64,000 bases of DNA. It comes from Prorocentrum cordatum (Eukaryota; Sar; Dinophyceae; Prorocentrales; Prorocentraceae). Positions 1 through 9,224 of this stretch are shown here, piece by piece. Each line of letters starts with the position of its first letter. Position 1 is the first letter of the stretch. The notes under the pieces are model-generated. The model was not told the DNA's origin and did no database searches. It worked only from the letters and a program-made list of their open reading frames with translations. The DNA lies in the NCBI GenBank assembly GCA_963575745.1, contig CAUYUJ010012558.1, positions 1,050,203 through 1,114,202 on the forward strand, given 5' to 3'. Position numbers and translations under genes: made by a program.

Positions 1-925
1 TCATCGGCAACCGCTCTCAAGCGCAAACGCCGAGAGCACTCTACACTGCATTACTCCAGTGGGGGCCAGGCGTCGCCCACAGAAGCGTGTCCAAGACGTG
101 CCCAGAGGTCTGCACCACATTAGGTTGGTCAATGCTGCCCCCCTGGAAAAATTGACGGCAAATGATTGGCGTCGGCTTCATGGCTCCGGTTTGGACGATC
201 AGTCGAACGGAATATGGAGGGAAGCACCATTCAAGTAGCTGCGCAGAGCATGTGTGCAATTAGGTGTTGCTGCGGCCGTTAATGTGTATTCCAACGGGCT
301 CCTCTCACTAGGTTGGTCGGTACTGTTAGTGGCGGACTGTCCTTGCATTCATTGCGATCTCTTGTTTCCCCTGACTGTTGATCTCTATGGGTTGATGCGA
401 GCAATCTCTTGGATGGTGTTTCCAGGCAGAGGGTTACTTGCAGACTCTTGTTGTGCATTCGAAGCACCAGGGCTGCCACCCCTGATACCATTGTATTCAA
501 GATCCCTCGGCTCTGCCACGCTCCATCTCGCGTCGTGTAGTCCGCAGCTCCACCGGTTTCGCAGCGGCGCGAGTTGGGTTATCTTTGAGCGCGCGCATGA
601 TCACACATGCCACTCAGAGATATCCTGATCCATCGGGGACAAGCCACAATCGTGAAGCCGAACGCTCAGCATGTGCCAGACTGCTTTGAAACCTCGCCGT
701 CGGGGCTACCCTGGGCGAAAGCATTACCAGTCCCATGTTGCACGCACCCTCCTCTTCGCCACGCCCTGATGCTCAAGGTCTGACAGGTCTTACTCTGTAT
801 GATCGCTGATGCCTCGGGCCGGTCAGCTCCTTTCTTCGATGCACTTGTTGTGTTCATGGTGGAAGTGTCGGCTCTGGGACTCCATCGAAGGTCGATGTGG
901 CGCAAGCAGCAGATGAGCACTAGAT
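1..925. other. No supported gene
   Basis: Unique-looking sequence with short open frames on both strands, none carrying a recognisable motif. A weak short similarity exists between about 118 and 309 (both contain AGGTTGGTC), which may be chance. I see nothing that can be annotated. Confidence 0.4.
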
Positions 926-929
926 TTCA

Positions 930-1470
930 AGCCCACGTCCGTCGACCTGTGAGATGAACACACATACCTTAATGACGAGGAGGCGGAGGAGGAGCGAGAA
1001 GGAGCAGGGGGAGACGGAGCAAGGAGTCAGGAGGGAGGAAGGGGCAGAGGATGAGGATGAGGATGCACAAAGAGAGAGTGGGGAAGAGTGAGGATTGATA
1101 AGACTCATGTATCCTCCTCCTTCTTCTCCGCCCCCCTCATTGTCGTCCTCCTTCTTCACCTCCACATTCACCTCCTCCTCCTCGTTATCCTCCTCCTCCG
1201 TCAGATGATCGCGGAGGGAAGACGGATACTGAGGAGAAGGATGGAGGAGCAGGAGAGGGAGAAAGACAAGAGAAGCGAGGATGAGGAGCGAGGAGCCAGG
1301 GGGATAAAAGTGGGATGAGCGAGGAGCGAGGACCAAGGAGCGAAGCTGGAGGAGGGAGCTGTGTGACGGAAGGGAGAACGACGAAGGAGGGCAGGAGAAG
1401 GAGGAATTCGGGGAAGGGGGCGGGGAGGAGCAGGAGGCAGGAGCCTGAGCAGGAGGAAGCATGAAGAGGG
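930..1470. repeat. GAG/GGA-rich purine tract with a TCC-rich centre
   Basis: The plus strand is built of GGAGGA and GAGGAG words with a pyrimidine-rich stretch at about 1110-1200. Open frames here on both strands encode only Ser/Pro/Leu or Glu/Arg low complexity and are not taken as genes. Confidence 0.7.
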
Positions 1471-1864
1471 AGGAAGAGCGGAGGGCGCCGATGATGGAGG
1501 ACTGGGAGGAGCTGCGGGCCCCAGGAATATGCACGACCACCATATCCATCCCTCATCCGTCCTCTACCCTCCACTCAACTCCCCATCGTTCCTTGGAGGG
1601 CGAGGGGGTGAGGGAGGTGGTGGTGGTGTATATTTTTGGGCAGCGTCTGTGGGAAAAAACACAGCAGCGTACCCAGACCCTCGACGCCGTGATTTTTTCG
1701 CAACGTCGACCCCCAAATGTCTTGTCCCATTCCCTGGAACCAGTTTTTCATCCGGAGCCGCTTTTTCACGGTCCAGGGGCCTGGTAAGGGCCCCCGGAGG
1801 CTGAAAATACGAAAGTAGCGACAATCTCCCGTCGTGAGTTTTTCACGACGCGCGGGGGTCTGGG

Positions 1865-2025
1865 TACAGGGCAGGTTTTAATACATAGGATTTTTTTAAC
1901 ATGGAGTTTTAACACATGATCAATTTGTGAATCAATTTAGGCACGAACTCATCGTTGTTTTTAGTACTAAATCCCTGCATGCACAATACATGATCCGCAC
2001 GCGGAGCATGTATGAGAAACGGCAT
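1865..2025 (+). repeat. Dispersed repeat R, copy A, with conserved hairpin
   Basis: About 160 bp that recur in the same orientation at 53015-53177. Shared blocks in order: TACAGGGCAG, a TTTTAATACA-type A/T-rich stretch, ACTCATCGTTGTTTTT, CTAAATCCCTGCAT, then a near-perfect inverted repeat. The hairpin lies at 1987-2012: arms TACATGATCCGC and GCGGAGCATGTA separated by AC, with one mismatch. It is the best conserved part. A foldback element lies 260 bp downstream; the second copy also has one nearby. Function unknown; the family is probably a short non-autonomous transposable element or an untranslated part of one. Confidence 0.8.
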
Positions 2026-2281
2026 TGCAAGGAGGGTCCTCGATGGAGGGCCGCGAGGACTCCACCAGCGGCGTGAGCGGCAGCGGCAGCAGCCGGGCCT
2101 CCGGGCGCCCGCAGGGGGCCGCGGTGCCGCCTGCCTGCCCGCCCGCCTGCCTGCACGCCGTGTGGCGGCGCCCGCGTGAGCCCGCGGGAGCAAAAAAAAA
2201 CAGGCCCAGGCAGCAGAACGAGGACGTGGCCCAACTTGGGTCCCCGTCGATGCACTCTAGGGGAACAAATAATGACGTAAG

Positions 2282-2447
2282 CATAAAAACTCGGAGGTCC
2301 GCGCGGATTCCTCGGATCGGCGCTGGGGCCCCCTGGCGGCGCCTCTGGCGGCGCCTCTAGCGCCGCCCCTGGCGCCGCCCCTGGCGCGCCTTGGAGGGGG
2401 GTCCAGCGCAAATCCGAAAAATCCACGCGGACCTCCGAGATTGTTAT
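2282..2447. mobile_element. Foldback (MITE-like) element, copy A
   Basis: The left end CTCGGAGGTCCGCGCGG and the right end CCACGCGGACCTCCGAG are inverted complements, and matching continues inward through GGCGGCGCC/GGCGCCGCC blocks, so nearly the whole 166 bp can fold into one hairpin. A related element lies at 52817-52992, sharing CATAAA-type ends, a CTGGACCCCCCTT-type block and GGCGCC repeats. No coding capacity. Length, terminal inverted repeats and dispersal fit a non-autonomous DNA element; target-site duplications are not clear. Confidence 0.65.
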
Positions 2448-2449
2448 GT

Positions 2450-3465
2450 TTATGTCATTGTCTGTTCCCCCACATTAGGGATAGGATAATCCATATGGGT
2501 GGCTTCGTTCGATACAGTCAGCCCGTATAAGAAGTACGCACGCTAAAGATGCAGGGGCCTTGAAGGGCATGTTGACACTTTGCGAGCGGGGCGCTGCCGG
2601 CGAAAGCGGCCATGGAGGGGTCGAGGGGGAAGGATGCAGGGGCAACCTCGGGAAGCTGCTCATCCTGACTGTGCGGGTTGACTCTCCATCTGCTGGTTCC
2701 TCCGTTGCTGATCAGTGATGCTCTCTCTGCGGGCGCCCGCTGCTGGCGGGCGCCCGCTGCTCGGCCCGGTGCGCCCGCCTGCCCGACCGGTGCCCCGCTC
2801 GTCGGCGCCGCACCCGGAGTCCCGAGGCTCCGTAAGACGAGGTCAGGACGAGAGGATGCATCCGGGTGAGGACTCGTCGAGAATCTCTGAGATCCGGCGG
2901 CTCTGGAGGATGTCTCGGGCACCGCGGCCTTCTCAGAGCGTTCCGGCGTTCCGGGACGCTCTGGAGCAGACCTATCCTCGTCCTACACCCGTCCTAGGAC
3001 CCAGAGATCCGAGGCTCCGAGAACATTGGAGCGGCAAGTCTGCACTTGCTCTCGGCCTCCGAGGGCCCTCAACGGGCCCCGGGACCGTCAGGGAAGGACG
3101 CAGGACGAAAGAGAGAAGGCGTCCAGACCTCCAGGGATCCACGCATCGATGCAGTTGGAGCGCCTGGGAGCTCGGGAGCGCGGATTGGACACAACTGTCG
3201 GAACCTCGATGCATCGTCGACGTCGGCGATGCATCGTCGACGTCAACGTGAAGCAAATCGGACCCAAGGTCGAGCCGCATCGGCGATGCATCGGCGATGC
3301 GGCGCGATCCTCCGACCCCATCTGATCCGACCCCATGTAGGAGGCATAGAATATGAGTGGTTTTCCTCGATTTCGGGCTCCCGGGCCCGTGGCAGAGCCC
3401 CATGGCCACCAGAAGCGGTTCACGGGCCCCGAGGCCACCAAGACTGCGCCCAGGGGAGGGGTCGC
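2450..3465. other. No supported gene; short local repeats
   Basis: Contains a 17-bp duplication at about 2735-2765 (GGGCGCCCGCTGCTGGC twice) and, at about 3205-3302, repeated GATGCATCGTCGACGTC and GCATCGGCGATG words that are partly palindromic. Similar GCGATGCAT words occur inside the PPR-gene element near 11755, so this may be a remnant of that family. Open frames show no recognisable domain. Confidence 0.4.
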
Positions 3466-3467
3466 GG

Positions 3468-3515
3468 GTCCTCCTCCTCCTCCTCCTCCTCCTCCTCCTC
3501 CTCCTCCTGCTCCTG
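3468..3515. repeat. (TCC)n microsatellite
   Basis: About 15 uninterrupted TCC units on the plus strand. This array accounts for the poly-Pro, poly-Ser and poly-Gly stretches of overlapping open frames. Confidence 0.9.
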
Positions 3516-3685
3516 GCCGCGGGTTGACAAAAACATGTTGGGCGATGTCTGGGGTCCACCCTGACCTCTCGAGCGGGCCCACTGGGGCAGGTTCCTCGAC
3601 TGCGCGCAGTCCGCGAGGGACGTCGCCGTCCCAAGGTCTGAGGTATCACAAACCGCCACCATGCAAGAGCGCCTCCATGACGCCC

Positions 3686-3815
3686 ACACGGGGCCCCAAG
3701 AGGTCCCCAAGAGGCCTCCCAGAGGCCCCCAAGAGGCCTGCCGCCCCCGCGAGGACACAAGAGGCCCCAAAGAGGCCTCCAAGGGGCCCCCAAGAAATTC
3801 CCAAAGGCCCGACAA
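3686..3815. repeat. GGCCCCCAAGA family minisatellite
   Basis: Degenerate tandem copies of an 11-bp word, GGCCCCCAAGA. The same family recurs at 4500-4610, 30345-30465, 44640-44945 and 47810-47890, and in reverse complement near 20290-20395 and 45420-45620. Its translation gives Gly/Leu/Trp/Ala-rich peptides on one strand and Pro/Arg-rich peptides on the other, in all frames. Confidence 0.8.
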
Positions 3816-4029
3816 CGACTGGACTGTATGTGCTCCGGACGTGCACCCTGCGAAGCGAGAGGAATCACGCCCAGTTGTGTGCAACGCCACCCCACCCTCC
3901 AGGGCTACCCGTGCGGCCTGACGCCACTTTGGGGCTCGCCGAAGCGTCGAAGAAGCAGAAGACGTCTTCCAAGACGGCAAAGGGTGACCGCCAAGATAGC
4001 CTTGCATTAGCTGAGGGGGGTACAGGCCG

Positions 4030-4460
4030 TCATCCTTGGAAAACAGCCAAGGTCAGGTTTCGGGTTCGGGCGGAGGAAAAGTTAGGAGTGCGAGTTCGGG
4101 AACCAAGGAGAGCAATTATTCGAACAAAATTCAAAAGTCCAGGGAGAATCCGGAACACGTTCCAATGATTTGACAGAGTTTGGGGAAGAAGTGAAAACAT
4201 GAACCAAATCTCTGTCAAGCTCGTATCAGTGGAACATGGGGAAACAAACTTTAGAACGGTTCGAAACAAATTCGGGAGTTCATCAAAGTTCAAAATCGCT
4301 CCGGATGTTCGGAACATATTCGCCACCTAACTTTCTCAAAACTTGTTTGCGAATTTCGAAAGGTGAACAACGTTGAGCTTGACTTGTGTAAAACGAGTGG
4401 CCTGGAACCTGGAACGTTCTCGAGTTTCGGTAATGTTAACATGAGGGCGATGTGCGCCCC
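4030..4460. repeat. Degenerate GGAAC/TTCGAAA-type sequence
   Basis: An A/T-richer island with scattered variants of GGAAC, GTTCGGGA and TTCGAAA words. Similar texture appears at 45830-45990, 48585-48725 and 63750-64000. It looks like an old, diverged tandem repeat; no gene seen. Confidence 0.4.
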
Positions 4461-4482
4461 TTCGGCCAATTACATTGATGGC

Positions 4483-4827
4483 CTAAGATGCCTCAAAGAC
4501 GGCCCTATATAGCCCCAAGACCTCCCAATATAGCCTCGAGACGACGCTAAAGGCCCCCAAGACTGCCCAACAGGGCTTCAAGAGGACCTCCAAGAGGGCC
4601 CAGAGAGGCCTCGTCATTGATGTCCCATGTGTTTTCAAATGACGTCGCATTCCCATTGCATTCCTCAGCCCAAGATGGCTGTCTGATGGGGTAACTAACA
4701 TATATTTGTTCGCTACGCGATACGCACCCCCTTGACAAACGAGCGCCACGTGGACCCACAATCCAGGCGGGTGCTCCGTTGTGAAAACACGGCCGACGTC
4801 TTCAAACAATGCGACAAGGCGGGTCAC
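4483..4827 (-). CDS. Hypothetical 114-codon open frame, weak
   Basis: An open frame from an ATG at 4827 (begins MTRLVALFEDVGRVFTTEHP) with mixed residue composition over its first 75 residues; the rest is a translation of the GGCCCCCAAGA repeat. A competing frame over the same bases is also open. No domain or homologue is recognised. Treat as possibly non-coding. Confidence 0.12.
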   Translation of the reverse strand: MTRLVALFEDVGRVFTTEHPPGLWVHVALVCQGGAYRVANKYMLVTPSDSHLGLRNAMGMRRHLKTHGTSMTRPLWALLEVLLKPCWAVLGAFSVVSRLYWEVLGLYRAVFEAS

Positions 4828-5289
4828 AAAGGTTAAGACAGTGCCCAGCGACAGCCCCGCTTTGAAAAGGAACGCCGTACATCAGCGTAGTGGTTGTGCT
4901 TGTTTAGGCTCCGGGTCATCACATCCAACAACAAGCTTCGGACGAGAGACCCATGTCGGGAAAAAATATGTGCCTCCATCCGTTGAGGTGTTCGGCTTGT
5001 ACAGAAAGAGCGCGCGCGGCTCAAACGAGCGAGTCCCGATTTGAAAACGACTCGCTGTCCATCCGTGGAACTGGCCGAGGGTTATAAGGACGAGTGTGCG
5101 CAGCGGCAGGGCGAGAGCGCCACTGTGAACAACAAATCCATCCGTGCCACCGTTGGAGCTGGGAAGCTTCAACATCATAGCGGTGAGGGCTTCTCGAATG
5201 GAACGCCTGGACCGCCGCAACGACACGCCTGGTGGTGCGACGGGGAGAAATCGCTTGTGCGGAATGGGGATGGAGGAACGACCAGGAGG

Positions 5290-6065
5290 AGGAGTAGGAT
5301 GAGGAGGAGGAGGAGGAGGCGAAGGGGCGTCCGCAATGGAAGATCGGACGAGGACGAGGATGACGACGACCACCACCACGACGGCGACCACCACCACCAC
5401 CACCATCACCACCGCCGCCGCCGACGACGACGACCACGACGACGTCCACGACTACGACGACGACCACGACCACGCCCACGGCGACGAGGATGCAGTGGAG
5501 TGGAGTGGCTAAGGGTCGCCGGGCGGCCAAGGAGCGACCACGTGTCTCCGTCGCGCCGAGGCGGGGGACGCGCAGGGCAGCGAGAGCCACGGCGACGGCG
5601 GGTGTCGTCCCCCCCTCAATCCTGCTGCCCCCCGAGGGGAGGCAGGAGGACAGGAAGTAGGAGACAAGGAGGGTGAGGAAGAGGCCATCCTCCTCCTCCC
5701 TCCCTGTTCCTCCTCCTCGTCCTCCTCTTCTTCCCCCTCCTCCTCCTCCCGGTTCCTCAACCTCCTCCTCCTCCTCCTCCTCTTCTTCCTCTTCCTCCTC
5801 CTCCTCCTCCTCCTCCTCCTCCTCCTCCTCCTCCTCCTCCTCCTCTTACTCATTCTTCTCGTCATCATCATCCTCATCCCCCTCTTTCCGCGCGCCCTCT
5901 TCCCGCGCGCCCGCGCACAGGGGGGAGCAGGGAACTGGAGGTTGAGGATGATGAGGCGCAGGAGGAAGAGGAGGAGGAGGAGGAGGAGGAGGAGACGAGC
6001 GTAAGGGATGGAGGAGGAGGAGGAGGAGCAAAAGGAGGAGCAGGAGGAGGAGGAAAAGGGTAGGC
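5290..6065. repeat. GAC/CCA/CGA tract, (TCC)n and (GAG)n block
   Basis: 5340-5500 is GACGACGACCACCACC-type; 5690-5850 is TCC-rich on the plus strand; 5945-6062 is GAG-rich. The pyrimidine block and the purine block are complementary and face each other across about 90 bp, so the locus could fold. Open frames encode poly-Ser, poly-Leu, poly-Arg or poly-Glu only. Confidence 0.8.
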
Positions 6066-6282
6066 GGGAGAGGAGGAGGAAAAAGACAAGCTAGGTGAGC
6101 TAGCGCCACATCTGACGCCCTACCCCCCCTTCCGATCCTTTACCATGGTGTAGATCGGAGGTTGGGGGGTGAGATCGCAGTGAAACGGAGATCCCCGCTG
6201 GGAAATCGGTTTCGGTTTTGTGATCGTGTCGTGCGTGCGGGCGAGGCGAAGCTGCGCGTGATCCTCCTGTAGCTAGGCCGAA

Positions 6283-6455
6283 GTAGGAGCGAAAGTCCGT
6301 TCCCGTCCGCCGGTGGGTGGGAGGTGTCCCAATTGGGCCGGATGGTGTCCCGGGTGTCCCGGGTGTCAGTAGGAGCGAAAATCCGTTTCCCCTCCGCCGG
6401 TGGCAAGGAGGTGTCCCAGTTGGGCTGGGCGGTGTCCCGGGTGTCCCGGGCGTCC
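6283..6455. repeat. Tandem duplication of about 86 bp
   Basis: Two adjacent copies begin GTAGGAGCGAAAGTCCGTT and GTAGGAGCGAAAATCCGTT; each continues CCGCCGGTGG, GGAGGTGTCCCA and ends in GGTGTCCCGGGTGTCCCGGG. About 85 percent identical by eye. Confidence 0.8.
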
Positions 6456-6504
6456 CGGCGCCGCATGTCGCGAATTTCATAATTCATGTTTGTCGGCGCC
6501 TGCG

Positions 6505-6750
6505 GCGGGCTTTCTTATCCAATCCAGCTTATATTATCCAATCCATACTGTCCACTACAATCCATCTTATCTTATCCAACCCATATTGTCCCATCTTATC
6601 CTATCCCGCCCAATCCAACCCATTCAACCCAATCCATCAATTCATTTGTTTCTTCGCCTGCGGCGAGCCAATCCGCTCCATCTTATCTGATCCAACCCAC
6701 ATATTCCAATCCAACCCATCTTATATTATCCAATCCATCTTGTTAGATCG
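6505..6750. repeat. TATCCAATCCA tandem array
   Basis: Degenerate repeats of TATCCAATCCA, interrupted at 6650 by TCGCCTGCGGCGAGC, which resembles the sequence just before the array (GGCGCCTGCGGCGGGC at 6493). The array therefore seems to include a larger unit with a GC palindrome at its edge. Confidence 0.75.
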
Positions 6751-6837
6751 ACAGTGAGATTCACCGATGGGTCGGTCGACGGACAGGTAGATAGTGGGAT
6801 ATCACCGTCATTGCGATCATCATTGTGGTGGAAGGAG

Positions 6838-6950
6838 ACTCTGATAGAGAGGGAGAGAGAAAGGGCGAGAGAGAGAGAGAGACTGACAGAGAGAGAGAGG
6901 GAGAGAGAGCGACAGAGAGAAAGAGAGAGAGATGAGATCAATGTGACAGG
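6838..6950. repeat. (GA)n microsatellite
   Basis: GAGAGA-rich purine tract with scattered GACA interruptions. Confidence 0.85.
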
Positions 6951-6954
6951 CTGG

Positions 6955-7765
6955 AGGTCAGTCAGGGTGGGCATTTGATCTCAATCCCCCCCCAACCTCC
7001 TGATCGTCCGCTGGGCGGTCGTATAGGATGTCGAACAATGCAATGATCCCAAGAGGGTACGCGATGGATGGAACGCAATGGCGTATAAGAGCACGGCAAC
7101 ACATAGCATGTCATAGCATGGCGTGGCAACGTAGTGAAGCTTAGTACCACAAAGCATAGCAACGTTGAGTATGGCGTCGCAGAGCGGTGCACAACACAAC
7201 ATCGCATTGCATGCCGCAGTGGCCCATCTAAGAGAGGACAGGGCCTGTCCGGAATGCCAGCTCCATGTCTTCCGCAACCGTGCCTGCCCGATGTGAGCGC
7301 TTTCGAATGCCAGGTGCCGTCCGGTAGGGGCACTGTAATGCAGGCCCGAAGGAGGCCAGCGGGAGGCGGGGGCGCGGGAACGAGGCCAGATCTTCAGCGG
7401 GAGCACGATTTCGAATGATCGAAGCGCGGAAATGAGGGCGACGCTGCAGCGGGAACGCCATGTTGGAAGAGCTGGAAACGAAAGGATGGACAAAAACACA
7501 TAGGAACAACAACACATAAAGAAACCCAATGGAAAAATACGCGGAGACGGCGGGAGACTCACCGGACAGAGTCAGGGGAGAGAGGCAAGTAGTATTCATG
7601 TTGTGCAACTGTGGAGGAGGACGAGGTTATTTATTAGCTGTAGGCTTCTGCTGTGACAAGTTTCCAGAGATATTGGCACACAGGATAATGTATATATATA
7701 TAAGCACATCTAAAGGCTAGGGAAGCATGAAGTCGGGCCACCACTGGGACAAAAACCCCAGAGTT
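6955..7765. other. No supported gene
   Basis: 7080-7210 contains loose CATAGCATG-type words reminiscent of the GCATAG arrays at 32.3 kb. The remainder has open frames without recognisable domains. Confidence 0.4.
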
Positions 7766-7769
7766 GACA

Positions 7770-8857
7770 TCATGTCTGCTGCGTCGCCAGGCCCTGAACA
7801 ATCGGCAAGAATGCAACATTCGAACTCGCACCGGCTGCCATCTGCCGAGAGGCTACCTCCAAAACCGGTGCCCTGAGCGACGCCTGTAGCTGCAACTCCG
7901 AGAGCACAGCTTCGCCATCAGCGAAGCGGCCTAGAAATGCAACGTCCATGTCGCCCAACTTTTCGCATCTTGTGAAAAATGATTCCGGAGTAAACGTCTT
8001 TGGCGAGGCCCTCATAGGATGTTGAAAAATAAGGGTTCGTGCAAGGAGGAGCATCAGAAACCTGCTGCTGCTCCAGGACGGGCTCGAACACATGCGAAGT
8101 CACCTTTCTACCTTATTCTTGTTCGTCTTGCGCTGATCCTTCTTTCTCTTCGGGGGATCGTCCGTAACGCCAGCCGTCAGTGAGGGTAAAGGAGAAGACG
8201 AGGAACAATGATCCCACTCGAAATGGAAATCGCCATACGTATCCTGGACTCCGCTACTGTGGGCTGACGTGCCTGCGCCAAGATGCGACTCCAAGTCGCC
8301 GCCATTGTTGTCAGAGCAGTTAAGCGTGACACTGCCACTCAGGGCTGACATGTCGGGGACTGCTCTTTCGCCACCAACATCGGGAAGAGGCCCGCCGCCG
8401 ATGTAGAAGGTCTTTACCTCCGACGTGGCGTCCGTGGGATCCTCGTTCCTGCTGGCGGAGTCGGGGGTACAGCAGGCGGCTGAAAGGGCCACCACCCCAT
8501 CGCCAAAGCTGCAATTTCCGCCCTGTCCGGCTGACCCGTGGGTATATCCTCCGTCATGCGCTGGAAAATGCGCGCGTAGTCGCTCAGCATGTGCTTGCGA
8601 CGCCTCTTCCTGGGCGCCGATGGAGCAAAAGTGCTCGTAGTGGTACCCTGCGCCGCCGAAGATGTCGCCGCGTCCGCCGCCATGGCCATGCCGGGAGGCG
8701 AAACCGCCCGCACCGCAGCCACAGGGCTGGAGTAAGAACTGAAATATTGCTTCACCGGCGCCAGCACGACCTGCTCCACCTCCGCGGGCTGCCAGCAGCC
8801 ATGAGCTGGGGGCAGCGGCTGCGGCGGATGGCAGAACCGGCGCTGCGAGTGCACCAT
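7770..8857 (-). CDS. Protein of unknown function, apparently intronless, with frame breaks
   Basis: Three frames join into one protein-like reading of about 360 residues. From the ATG at 8857 (MVHSQRRFCHPP) it runs through a Pro/Ala-rich part to a basic RKRRRKHML stretch near residue 85 and then YARIFQRMTEDIPTG. It continues in a second frame (NEDPTDATSEVKTFY) to a Lys-rich KRKKDQRKTNKNK, and ends FADGEAVLSELQLQASL...GLATQQT with a stop at 7770. The breaks are each fixed by one base: a C run at 8463-8467, the GG at about 8103-8104, and an A run at 7960-7963. They are either sequence error or decay. No intron is needed. A spliced-leader-like 13-mer lies at 8877-8889, 20 bases upstream of the ATG, so a retro-inserted mRNA copy is possible. 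No domain recognised. The basic stretch could be a nuclear signal. Competing frames exist at the 5' end. Confidence 0.45.
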
Positions 8858-8876
8858 CGACAAGGAAAACGTCGAG

Positions 8877-8889
8877 TGAGCCAAAATGC
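8877..8889 (-). promoter_or_regulatory. Possible relic of the dinoflagellate spliced leader
   Basis: The minus strand reads GCATTTTGGCTCA. The dinoflagellate leader contains GCCATTTTGGCTCA, so this is a match with one C missing. It lies 20 bases before the likely start codon of the 7.8-8.9 kb gene. In the family such relics mark genes that arose from reverse-transcribed, trans-spliced mRNAs. A 12-base exact match alone could be chance. Confidence 0.3.
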
Positions 8890-9103
8890 ACTGCAAAGGC
8901 TGCAACGCGCGCCCCGAGGTCGCCGATGACGAGGTGCGCCGGCACGTAAAGGCGCAACTCGGGACCCTTTGATACCATGCACAGGTATCCCCCAGCGTTC
9001 ACTGCCGCACACCCGGCGGAAGCGCTCAAGACAGCATCACAATGGCCATCAGCCCTGGGGAAGGCGCGAGCCGTCAACGATCCTCAAACAGCCCATGCCC
9101 GAG

Positions 9104-9180
9104 CTTGAGGAGGAGGAGGAGGAGGAGGAGGAGGAGGAGGAAGAGAGGGAGGAGGAGGGGAGGAGGAGGAGGGAGGCGGG
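9104..9180. repeat. (GAG)n microsatellite
   Basis: GAGGAG array immediately downstream (minus-strand sense) of the last PPR coding block. Confidence 0.85.
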
Positions 9181-9224
9181 CACCAGGAGGAGGCCGCACT
9201 TCACCCACCACCGTGGACTTCGCC

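Noticed and set aside
8886-8972. Plus-strand peptide MHCKGCNARPEVADDEVRRH overlapping the minus-strand gene
   Set aside because: It looks protein-like with a C-x2-C, but stops after 28 codons and no following exon could be found, so it was not annotated.
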